NCBI RefSeq assembly: GCF_038396675.1
Contig: NC_088929.1
Span: 34,186,001-34,250,000, forward strand
DNA from: Hydra vulgaris
Taxonomy: Eukaryota; Cnidaria; Hydrozoa; Anthoathecata; Hydridae
DNA: 64,000 nucleotides
Direction: 5' to 3'
Part shown: positions 31,194 to 39,916 of the stretch, piece after piece
How the letters are laid out: each line of letters starts with the position of its first letter
How positions within the stretch are numbered: position 1 is the stretch's first letter
The notes under the pieces: generated by a model
What the model saw: the letters and a program-made list of their open reading frames with translations, nothing else
Database searches by the model: none
What the model was told of the DNA's origin: nothing
Position numbers and translations under genes: made by a program

Positions 31194-31232
31194 TTTTTAT
31201 TGGAAATATAAAAAAATATTTACATTATAAAA
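31194..31232. promoter_or_regulatory. 39-bp divergent intergenic (bidirectional promoter)
   Basis: Only 39 bp separate the ATPase start (minus) and the zinc-ribbon gene start (plus). The stretch carries ACATTATAAAA next to the rightward ATG and an AT-rich CCAATAAAAA next to the leftward ATG. All leftward genes lie on one side and all rightward genes on the other. Confidence 0.6.
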
Positions 31233-31562
31233 ATGTATTGCTTCAAATGTAAAAGAAAAACAGATACACTAAACCTACAAAACGTTGTTAGTAAAAACAA
31301 TAGAAATATGTTACGTGGAACTTGTGAAGTTTGCGAAACAAAAAAAACTCAATTTGTCTCAGCTTCGAAAGGTGGAGATTTAGTGAATTCAATTAATTCA
31401 ATAACTAAAAAAATAAAATTACCATGGGCAAAATTTCCTGGTGAAATGCATTTACCTGGAATGAACTTTGCTGGTCCTGGTACTAATTTAGATGAAAGGC
31501 TCACTTCTAATGATGCATATAAAGAATGGAGTAAACCTATAGATAGAGTTGATAATCTTTAG
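31233..31562 (+). pseudogene. zinc-ribbon + PLA2-like N-terminal fragment (truncated)
   Basis: 109 codons from an ATG directly behind ATTATAAAA. Residues 1-40 form a four-cysteine ribbon (CFKCKRK ... GTCEVC). A conserved block GEMHLPGMNFAGPGTNLDER then ends in KPIDRVDN. GPGT followed by D-R-V-D resembles the Ca-binding loop and entry to the catalytic helix of the parvovirus VP1-type phospholipase A2-like domain. The expected HDxxY catalytic helix is absent because the frame stops at 31562, 11 bases inside the integrase frame. I infer a deletion that removed the rest of this domain and the integrase start. The full-length relatives are recalled, not checked. Confidence 0.5.
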
Positions 31563-32556
31563 GTCTTTCAGACCCAAGCGGAGTAGGTATGAAAGATCAA
31601 AAAAACTGCAATCGACCAGTAAAAAAGACAAGGAAAAAAAATTAATATGGACTAACGAACTTGCAAACGAACTTCATAAACCTGTTATAAAACATTTTAA
31701 AAAAAGAAAAGTGATTGTCAATGGAATTGATAAAATATGGGCTGCTGATTTAGTTGATATGCAATCTTTATCGAAATTCAATGACGGTATAAAATACTTA
31801 CTCATGGTCATAGATGTATTTTCAAAGTATGGATGGATTGTTCCATTGAAGAGTAAAACTGGACTTGATGTTGCTCATGCTTTAAATAAAATATTTGAGG
31901 ATAGAAAGTGTGAAAAATTGTGGGTAGATAAAGGTAAAGAATTTTATAATAAGTATGTAAAATCGTTAGGGATAGATATATATTCAACTGAAAATGAAGA
32001 AAAAAGTTCTGTAGTTGAACGTTGGAATAGAACCATGAAAGAGAAAATGTTTAAATACTTTTCAGCTAATTCAACTAGAAGATATATTGATATTTTAGAT
32101 GAAATGGTAAATAAATATAACAATACAAGACATTCTTCAATTAAAATGACACCAGTTGAAGCTAGTGATAAAAAGAATGAGAATATTGTTTGGTTAAACT
32201 TGAACGTAAATACACGATCAGGACCAATGCATCCTAGATTTTCAATAGGTGATAAAGTTAGGATAACTAAAAAGAAGAAAACATTTGAAAAAGGATATAC
32301 ACCAAGATGGACTGAAGAAGTTTATACTATATCAAAAATTCAATACACAGATCCACCAACTTATAAAATAAACGACTATAACGGTGAAGAAATACAAGGT
32401 ACATTTTATGAACAAGAATTGCAAAAAACAAATCAGGAAATATTTATATTCGAAAAAGTAATTCAAAAGCTCAAAGACAAATCATTTGTAAAGTGGTATG
32501 GGCATCCTGATTCGTTTAACTCTTGGATTGATAATAAAGAATTAAGAAACTTATAG
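31549..32556 (+). CDS. Polinton integrase (DDE) with C-terminal chromodomain
   Basis: About 335 codons are open. No in-frame ATG precedes the conserved WTNELANELHKP, so the true start is missing or the protein was once joined to the upstream frame. The catalytic triad is visible: D in WAADLVDMQ, D in LWVDKGKEFYN and E in SSVVERWNRTMKEKM. The region after it (PRFSIGDKVRITKKK) is the SH3-like DNA-binding part. The end (FEKVIQKLKDKSFVKWYG then SFNSWID) is a chromodomain that may steer insertion. The core is intact. It inserts element ends into target DNA with 6-bp staggered cuts. It overlaps the truncated PLA2-like ORF by 14 bp in another frame. Confidence 0.85.
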   Translation: MIIFRSFRPKRSRYERSKKLQSTSKKDKEKKLIWTNELANELHKPVIKHFKKRKVIVNGIDKIWAADLVDMQSLSKFNDGIKYLLMVIDVFSKYGWIVPLKSKTGLDVAHALNKIFEDRKCEKLWVDKGKEFYNKYVKSLGIDIYSTENEEKSSVVERWNRTMKEKMFKYFSANSTRRYIDILDEMVNKYNNTRHSSIKMTPVEASDKKNENIVWLNLNVNTRSGPMHPRFSIGDKVRITKKKKTFEKGYTPRWTEEVYTISKIQYTDPPTYKINDYNGEEIQGTFYEQELQKTNQEIFIFEKVIQKLKDKSFVKWYGHPDSFNSWIDNKELRNL

Positions 32557-32575
32557 AAATATTTTATAAAAATTT

Positions 32576-32587
32576 TATATATATAAA
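32576..32587 (+). promoter_or_regulatory. start-linked motif TATATATATAAA
   Basis: It touches the ATG at 32588. Equivalent motifs touch the ATGs at 32896 and 33186. Confidence 0.5.
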
Positions 32588-32839
32588 ATGACAATGAAAT
32601 CTTCACGTCAACTAAAATTCAAATCTATATGCACTAATGATAAAATAGTAATAGCCCTTAATAATTCTGATATAGATTTATTAGAAGAAGCAATAGAAGA
32701 AGCAAAAAATTTATACGAGAATGACTATGTTGAAGACGATTTAGCTATTGACGTCTTATGCATCGAAAACATTGGCGAATTTAATTCAATTGAAAATTAT
32801 TGTAATAATGTCATAAATATAATAAAATTAAGTAAATAA
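32588..32839 (+). CDS. small acidic Polinton protein, 83 aa
   Basis: Intact ORF behind TATATATATAAA. The N-terminus is basic (MTMKSSRQLKFKSI), then strongly acidic helices follow (LLEEAIEEAKNLYENDYVEDD). No family is recognised. Placement between integrase and the next small gene and the shared start motif support reality. DNA-mimic or assembly roles are possible but unsupported. Confidence 0.5.
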   Translation: MTMKSSRQLKFKSICTNDKIVIALNNSDIDLLEEAIEEAKNLYENDYVEDDLAIDVLCIENIGEFNSIENYCNNVINIIKLSK

Positions 32840-32895
32840 AGTTATAAATTACAAAAAATTTATAACTTATAATAATATTTTTTTCTTTATATAAA

Positions 32896-33159
32896 ATGGA
32901 AATGCATATGAAAAGAAGATATAAATTAAAAACTATATTGAATAGAAAAAAGGGTAAAATAACAGTTTTAACAAAATATGCTGATAAAATGACACTTAAA
33001 AATAGAACAAATGATCTCATAAACGCAGTAAAAAAATGTTACAAATTTTACCATGCAAAATGTATTGGCAATGTCGAATTTAATATCATCTACAGCCAAA
33101 AAATTGATAATTATGATCCGCATAAAGGATACTATAACTTAGTTGAAATCTATATATGA
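32896..33159 (+). CDS. small basic Polinton protein, 87 aa
   Basis: Intact ORF behind TTTATATAAA. Very basic first half (MKRRYKLKTILNRKKGK), then a mixed half with KKCYKFYHAKCIGN and a tyrosine-rich end (DPHKGYYNLVEIYI). No family is recognised. It is a possible nucleic-acid binder by charge. Confidence 0.5.
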   Translation: MEMHMKRRYKLKTILNRKKGKITVLTKYADKMTLKNRTNDLINAVKKCYKFYHAKCIGNVEFNIIYSQKIDNYDPHKGYYNLVEIYI

Positions 33160-33177
33160 AAAAAAAATCCTTTTTCA

Positions 33178-33185
33178 TATATAAA
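33178..33185 (+). promoter_or_regulatory. start-linked motif TATATAAA of the protease gene
   Basis: It directly precedes the ATG at 33186, which lies upstream of an in-frame stop at 33246. The motif identifies the real protease start. Confidence 0.55.
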
Positions 33186-33626
33186 ATGAATAAATTTATA
33201 AATGTTGAAGGAATAATTCTACCTAATGTACCACTTACAAATTTTTAATTAGAAAAAGCAGCAAAAAAACTAAAAATAAAAAATTTTAGAGGTGTATTTG
33301 TAAGAGATCAATTACCAAAAAATATGAATAAAAAAGAATGCGGAATAGTAAATACAGGAGATTCAAATACAGATGGGTTTCATTGGATCTGTTGGTATAA
33401 AGTCGGTGACAAAAAGTATGTCTTTGACTCTTATGCACAACCTCCACCTGTTGAACTTGTCGATTATTTTAAAAATAATGTCTATTATAATAGTGAAAGA
33501 GTTAAATTTGGAGACACTTCATTCTGTGGACATTTGTGCCTTTACGTATTGAAAAAGCTTGATGAAGGAGTTGATTTTCAAGATATTATTAATAAATTAA
33601 ATCAAAAAAATCTTATATATAAAAAA
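33186..33626 (+). pseudogene. adenain-like (C5/Ulp1-type) maturation protease
   Basis: From the ATG at 33186 the frame reads MNKFINVEGIILPNVP, meets an in-frame TAA at 33246-33248, then continues without a frame change. The catalytic His is in DGFHWICWYK, the acidic partner in VFDSYAQPPP and the nucleophile Cys in DTSFCGHLCLYVL. The usual oxyanion-hole Gln just before the Cys region appears replaced by Lys (ERVKFGD); this is inferred from family pattern. It has no stop of its own and reads into the fibre gene at 33627. The enzyme would cut capsid precursors at (M/I/L)XGX-G sites, which occur in two neighbouring proteins. Confidence 0.75.
33614..33626 (+). promoter_or_regulatory. start-linked motif TATATATAAAAAA of the fibre gene
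   Basis: A perfect copy of the Polinton start motif lies inside the open frame that joins protease and fibre, directly before ATG 33627. It marks the fibre as an independent gene. Confidence 0.55.
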
Positions 33627-34948
33627 ATGCCTGTTGATATATTCGGAAGAACAACAAATTCAAATTCAAATTCACAAACAGTAGTTGATGGATTAACAAT
33701 GACTCAAGCTAATAACACATTTCTTAGAAGAGATGGAATGAATAATATGACTGCTAAAATTGATATGAATGGTAACACAATAGAAAATCTACCAAATCCT
33801 ATACTACCAAATAATGTTGCTACAAAAGATTACATCGATCATATAGTACCTGCTTCTCACATTGTAAAAATAGTACCTGATTCAAGTTTAACATGTCTTG
33901 GATCAAAAAATCAAACTCTTCCACCGAGTTCAGGTGATGCGGGAACAGTTGTATACACTATATCATTTAATAATAATAGCAGTGGTATTCTAAGAAAACT
34001 ATGGCTAGCATTATATAAACCAGTTACTACTGGACCAAGTGTTGCAGGTAACGTATTTATTAAAATATACGCAGATGGCAAACTTCGTATAGGAAATCAT
34101 GCTTATACTACAGTTAATACTGGAATGGATGCTACTGGTCTAGCTTGCGATTTTTTGTGTTCCCCACTTGGTGGACCATTTTATGCTAACTCTTTGCAAG
34201 GATGTAATATGCACAATGCTACTCAATTTGGAGGATATTTTACATTTGATATGCCATTTAAACAAACTTTAAAAATTGAACTTTATAACGCTACTGGAGC
34301 TGTTCTTAACTATTGGATACAACCTTTTGTTAGTAGAAATCCATCATTACCACCTTACATCTCAGATCTTAGTTTACGATCTGATGTATTTAGATATATG
34401 AATACATCTTATGGTAAAGAATATATTTTAATGGACACTGCAGGATATGGTAGAGGAATCTATCTAAAATATATTAGAATGCATGTTATTGGCGTATCTG
34501 GAAATTGGTGGGAATCAAGAGTGCGAATGTATGATGGTAGTGTTCCCCCAAACATACTAGCAATGCTATAACACCTTGGACTCCATATAATTATGCTAAT
34601 TATTCAATATTTGGTGGATATGTAGATGCATATAATCAGTCTAGTACTAGTATATGTATATTCATGTCATCTGGATTAGAAGATTTTTATCTCACCTCAT
34701 GGAATAGTGCTAATCTTTATTCATTTAATAATGAAGAATCTGGACTATTAGCTCAAGTAGACACTAATGGTGCTCCAACACCTTCAATTACATCTACAAC
34801 TACTATCTCATTTTATAGACATTTTAAAGATTCAATGCCTGCTGTTGGAGCTGGAAGAAGATTAGTAGTTACATTAAACTCTGGAGATGAACAAGTAGGA
34901 CAATCTGGAAGTTTTCATGTCATTGGAGTACTTTATTATTACAGTTAA
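33627..34948 (+). pseudogene. fibre-like Polinton protein with DUF2961-like C-terminus, frameshifted
   Basis: About 440 codons. The N-terminal ~75 residues contain the phage-fibre-like repeat pattern FLRRDGMNNMTAKIDMNGNT, then IENLPNPI and NVATKDYID. Two beta-rich domains follow. The first has ILRKLWLALYK, VFIKIYADGK and GGYFTFDMPFK. The second has YIRMHVIGVSGNWWESRVRM. A frame change occurs in a C run at about 34548-34552. The last frame has SSGLEDFYLTSWN, SFYRHFKDSMPAV and LVVTLNSGDE. This end matches the DUF2961 (GH172) pattern G-T/L-ED-Y/F-F plus Y-R-x-H-x-x-D-P/S-M/I-P. I infer a surface fibre with a sugar-recognising jelly-roll head. The family match is by eye. Confidence 0.6.
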
Positions 34949-34999
34949 GTTTTACAAAATAAATTTTTTTTTGAAAATAATATAAATAATTTTCTTGCA

Positions 35000-35007
35000 T
35001 ATATAAA
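35000..35007 (+). promoter_or_regulatory. start-linked motif TATATAAA of the SSB-like gene
   Basis: It directly precedes ATG 35008, after a 59-bp gap from the fibre gene stop. Confidence 0.5.
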
Positions 35008-35752
35008 ATGGAAATGAAAAATGCTAATGAAATATTTATAACTCCTGAAAAATTTAACATTGAAAACTTATTTGTAAAAAAAGTATTTAAAGCTGACAAA
35101 CCCGTTCCATATCAAAAATTAAATCTTGCATATAGATATGCTAATGGAAATGAGGGACCTGTTCTTGTAAAAACATTACCTTTATTTTCATATGGTGTTT
35201 GCGAAAATAAAGATATGAAAAACGAATGAACTTAATGGTTATTCACTTTCTTTAGTATGCTTTGATGAAAAAGAAGGTAAAACTGAAAAACAACAAAAAT
35301 TTATTGAAATGATTGAAGCTATTGAAGAATTTTGTAGAGAACAAATTGAAATTTATAAAGATGAAATAAGAAAAGGTGGGCGAAAATCCCAAGTTAATAC
35401 TTCAAATTTAAAGATTTTAAGATATAATACAGATAAACCAAATGCACCTCCCGTAATATATGGAAAGTTATTTACACAAAAGAAAAAAGATTTAAGAATA
35501 ACTTCACTATTTTATCGTAAAAATAATAAATCACTTGCTGAAACTTCAGGTCATGATTATATAAATCAAAGATGTAATGTCGTTGGATGTTTAAAAATTG
35601 AAGGTATTTTTATCGGTTCAATGATTGAATCAATACAAATTAAATTACCAGAAGTAGTAGTTCTAAAAAAGATTTCTAATCTTACTAGCATTATGACAGA
35701 TTTAGATTTAGGAAGTGAATATGATGAAGATTCTGACAAAGAAGAAGAATGA
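35008..35752 (+). pseudogene. viral-type single-stranded-DNA-binding protein candidate, frameshifted
   Basis: The first frame 35008-35229 has QKLNLAYRYANGNEGPVLV then KTLPLFSYGV. The frame changes near 35225 and continues with NGYSLSLVCFDE, FIEMIEAIEEFCREQIEI, PPVIYGKLFTQKKKDL and IEGIFIGSMIESIQIK, ending at 35752 with an acidic tail (SEYDEDSDKEEE). The succession of strands, the helix after the F-D/E segment and the acidic tail follow the large-DNA-virus SSB-like family (DUF5871-like). An SSB would suit protein-primed, strand-displacing replication by PolB. The frameshift inactivates this copy. The assignment is by pattern only. Confidence 0.5.
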
Positions 35753-35836
35753 AGAATGAAATTCTTTTTATAAAATAGTTCTATATTTTATAAAAAATTA
35801 GATTAAACATGAAGTTAGAACATTATGCATATAATT

Positions 35837-36286
35837 AAGATAAAAAATTAAATATACTATGAATCGAAATTGTGGTTAGATTAATACTTGAAATAATAAA
35901 TTAAATTGTGGTTAGATTAATACTTGAAATAATAAATTAAATTGTGGTTAGATTAATACTTGAAATAATAAATTAAATTGTGGTTAGATTAATACTTGAA
36001 ATAATAAATTAAATTGTGGTTACATTAATACTTGAAATAATAAATTAAATTGTGGTTAGATTAATGGTTGAAATAATAAATTAAATTGTGGTTGAATTAT
36101 TGGTTGAAATTGTTGTTGAAATTGTGGTTAGATTAATGGTTAAAATAATAATTAAATTGCAGGTAGATTAATGGTTAAAATTATTGTTAAAATTGTGGAT
36201 GAATTAATGGTTAAAATTGATGTTGAAATTGTGGATGAATTAATGGTTAAAAACAGCATGGCCCAGAACTCTCAATATATACTACT
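35837..36286 (-). repeat. Polinton right terminal inverted repeat with expanded 36-bp array (~450 bp)
   Basis: It ends in CTCTCAATATATACTACT at 36286. Inside, at about 35866-36095, a 36-bp unit (AAATTGTGGTTAGATTAATAC plus TTGAAATAATAAATT) is repeated about six times, then shorter variants (GATTAATGGTTAAAAT) follow. The left repeat has only two or three units, so the two ends differ by about 180 bp, close to five units. Confidence 0.9.
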
Positions 36287-36292
36287 GCTATA
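36287..36292. repeat. Polinton target-site duplication, right (GCTATA)
   Basis: It is identical to 19736-19741. Confidence 0.95.
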
Positions 36293-37190
36293 TAAGCACC
36301 TTTGCAATTATTAAGTAGTTTCCATATTAGTTTAAGTAAATAATTTCTAAACGGCTCAATATCAAATTCATTAATCTACCTTTTTACTTCCCTTAGTACT
36401 TTGCTTTTTTTTTCTTTTTTTTTAAAAATCTAAAATGAAAAAGATTGGAAAGTGGTCGCTTATATCGCTTTTTATGATTCCACTTTGAACGTTGCATGTT
36501 GTAAAGTTGTTAGTAAAAATATTATCAATGAGAGATTCGGTTTGAAGAGTTACGCGAGTAGGTTTGTTAATTAAGGGAATAATGTTGTACTGATATAGAC
36601 TGTTTGAGAAACGTTTTACATCGCTATCGGTTTTAACATTAAGAAGATTTAGATTATAGTCTCCCGTGATGTAAATTTGTTTGTGTTTTACTTTTTTTAA
36701 GTAGCATTTTAAGTGTTTTAAAAAAGATTTCCGCATGACGGTCTATACAATGCAGTTATTAAAACGTTTTTTTTTATTATTGTGGTTTAATAATTCGATA
36801 ATTAGAAATTCAAAGTCCGCGTTTTGAATACATAAAAGTTCTATTTTCTGAAATTGGATTATGTCATGAACAAAAATGCATACACCACCACCAATGCCAC
36901 CACCTCGAGTTTGGTAAATTGCCTTATAACCTGGAATTTGAAAATTATTTTTTAAGCATATTACCGTAAACTCAGAGTTTATATTTTTGAGCATTGATTT
37001 AAAACTTTCAAAGTTTCTATTCATACTACTAATGTTTAAAGTCAGAGCTAAAAATAACATTTGTGACGCGCCATTCATGAGGTTAGATACTTCCTCAATA
37101 TCAAAATAGTTAGAGTTTATTATGACGTCCTCAAAAAAGTTTACATCTAGATCATTATCATTATTCAAAAGAAGTGTGTTTTGTTTATTA
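36287..37190 (-). mobile_element. LINE C, 5' part (endonuclease domain)
   Basis: Minus-strand frames 37168-36743 and 36736-36422 encode an apurinic-like endonuclease. LTLNISSMNRNFESFKSML is the N-terminal SLNVRS-type strand. PGYKAIYQTRGGGIGGGVCI, then IYITGDYNLNLLNVKTDSD (catalytic GDFN) and NIFTNNFTTCNVQSG plus ISDHFPIFFIL (catalytic SDH) follow. A frame change lies at about 36740, and the expected TETW motif after SEFTVICL is missing. Downstream coding (IEPFRNYLLKLIWKLLNN) runs up to the Polinton and resumes at 19741. Reading continues upstream to about 37480 in part (SGFNVNKIVNKVNLKE), possibly an ORF1 relic. Confidence 0.8.
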
Positions 37191-39916
37191 CACCTTTAAT
37201 ATAGCCTCCATTGAAACCATTTGTATATTTTAGGGTAACTCCCCCTCCCTATATCTGCCTACGTACTTTGTGAAAGACCCCATAAAAAACTTGTTTGTTA
37301 GTTCTATTGTTGGAGGTATCAGGTTCTTTTGCATATCGTTTATTATAATCCTTCTTAATATCAAAGATTTCTCCTTCAAATTAACTTTGTTTACAATCTT
37401 ATTGACATTAAATCCGCTCTGTACACCTGCTTTACCATGAATTGTAACTAAAATATTATATGTATAAACATATTCTAATTCATGATGTTCTATATTGATA
37501 GAGGGTTTATAAAAAAAAAGTTATATAGCCGAATACTTTGCAACTGAAAGATTTCTTCTTTTTGAAATTTTAAGATAACACTGTCAACAGATCTGAAATT
37601 TTATAGATTTTGTTATTAACAATTGTTAAATAAATTAGGGTTATGTAAGTTCAAAAAGTTACATTACACAAAAAGTAGCAAATGTATCCCAGCGGACCTG
37701 TCCGGGCATAAATGTTATATATTATTTTATATATTATATATTGTGGCTTAACTTCCTCTAATTAAATGTTAAGAATCTTTGGTGATGCAGAAGAGTTGTT
37801 TCATCTTGTTTCGTAATTAGACTAGTAGTATAAAGGATATTAAACGTTGATGAAATACATTACTTACTACGCAATAATGCAACCAATATTTTTGATTGAT
37901 TTTCTCCAATATGACAATAACCAATTTTGTAGCTTCCTTTTTAATCTTTTTCTCTCATTTTTGCAGGTTTTATCTACGTAATAAATTCTGAAGATTTTTC
38001 TTATTTAAAAAACCGAATTGGGTATTTTTTATCTTTAGATAATTACCTTTACTAAAAAAATTCAGCTCTAACAAGTCAACAGCAATGGCACATTTAACAA
38101 GAGCATCAGATTTAAAAACAAATTGTATTAGAGATTTATTTAGTATCTCCAGGTTTTTGCCAAAAAAAAATTACATTATTTGTTTGATATTTTCTGAATA
38201 TGGTTGCAAAATTCTCGCAATATAGGAGAAAAATTGAAGCTTTAAATTACTTTTGTTTATAGCTAAATAACTATTTGATTTTAAAAGCTAGTAGATTTGT
38301 CAGAAATCAATCTTTATTGCATTTGGCTATATCCCTTTTTAGTCTTAGTGCCACCTGTTAATCCTAGACCATATAAAATAACAAAAATACAACAAAAGAC
38401 TGTAGAATCTGTAACAGAAATATAATCGTTACGCCTAGCAGGAGAATTCTTTAAAAGTTGGAAAGATCCTATCTTGACAGCTTTTTGGCCCAACTTGTGG
38501 CTACTGTAGCTGTTTAGAGGGCTCCATAAATAACTTGAAGATTAGAATTGTCAATATTTACTAGTTTAGTCAAACTAGCTTCCTCTCTCAATTGCATTTC
38601 CCGGAGAACCTTCCAGCTCACAACAGGACTATCAATTGATAATTGATGTATAATGCAGTGACATCTAAAAAACACAGAACCCCAATATCGTTCTTTATCT
38701 TTCTCAATGAGAATTACCCAAAATTTCACTACTAAATTAATCTCAGACCCCAGATTTTATTTTTTCCATACATTTTCTTAATAAAACAGAAAAACTTATT
38801 TAAAAATGCTTATATAGGATTGCCATTTTCAGTAAATATATAAGTATAACTATTATAAATCAGAGTTCTTTAAAATACAAGATAGATAAAAACTAAATGT
38901 AATATACAAGAAATAGATTAAAAATACACTAAATTGATATTTATGTTGAAAGTTTTAATCATTAGGATTTTAAAATTATTTTAAAATAACATAATTTGAA
39001 AATATTTCGAAATAAGCATTAAATTTTTTTAAATTCGTTTAATAAGGGTACAAGGATTTTAAAATTTTGACGAAGATTCGATGGTAGATTATTAAATCAG
39101 ATAAACAGAAGTAAAGCGTCATAAAAATAAAAAAATTCAAAATATAAAACATTCAAATTTTATACTTAAAAAATGAAATTTAAAATGAAATTCTATATTA
39201 CATTTTGACTCACTAAAAAAAAAAAGTTTTTCCTGTTCACTACACGAATTGCCGGATTTTCCCTGACATCCCGTGACCCAGATGAATACCGCACTTCTGT
39301 TCGTGGCTTTTCCAGACCGCATGAACCCTGATTATGTGCGTATCGGTTATTTTCCTAACTGTTATGAATATTTTACTAGATGAAAAAGATGTCGTTTTTA
39401 GAGTAGAGTTTTTTTTAGCAGATATAACGATTTCTTTGAGATGAGGTTTTTTTATCTATAAGGCTACTGTCGGTAGCATCAATAAGGCTACAGATGATTA
39501 TAAATAATTTAACCTTATTATAAAAATACACATTACAAAAAATATTTTTAACAATTTTTAAAAAATTTACATTAATGAAATTTATGTAACTTTATTTGTT
39601 ATTGATTAGAAAATAAATTTTGAATTTAATTTACATATGCTTAACTATAATTTGTGATATTAAATATTAAATAGTACAATTGATATCACACGATATTATA
39701 TAATAAGTTGCAGAACTATATTGCAGAACTATATTGCACATACTATACATCGAATTGCACAACTTTATCGCAACAGTTTTAAAAGGCGCTAGGTACTGAG
39801 AAAGAATAAATGCATTTCTTAATATAGTAATGAATTTTGTACAAAATCGAAAAAAACAACTATAGAAACCTCAATAAATCGGATTAAAAGAATAGCTTAA
39901 GAGGTGATATATGGGC
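37191..39916. other. intergenic, repeat debris
   Basis: 37205-37480 has minus-strand coding-like text (RRIIINDMQKNLIPPTIEL) that may be a LINE ORF1 remnant. 38330-38750 includes a 71-codon minus frame (38514-38729) of uncertain nature, perhaps a transposon piece. 39137-39322 is another short frame. No complete gene, RNA or element boundary is recognised. Near 39717-39775 the phrase TTGCAGAACTATAT recurs two to three times. Confidence 0.4.

Larger units (their letters stand above)
19742..36286. mobile_element. Polinton/Maverick, full length, 16,545 bp, inserted in LINE C
   Basis: The ends start 5'-AGTAGTATATATTGAGAG and end in its reverse complement, with flanking GCTATA duplications. Inside are the hallmark genes: protein-primed PolB, retroviral-type integrase, FtsK/HerA-type ATPase, adenain-type protease, double jelly-roll major capsid protein and a minor capsid candidate, with about thirteen further ORFs. 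Leftward genes occupy 19986-31193 and rightward genes 31233-35752. Seven genes carry stops or frameshifts, so this copy cannot be autonomous. Removing the element and one GCTATA gives a continuous LINE C reading across the site, apart from a slip in a T run. Confidence 0.95.

Noticed and set aside
35866-36095. 36-bp repeats as a possible CRISPR array
   Set aside because: Units are contiguous with no spacers and belong to the Polinton terminal repeat.
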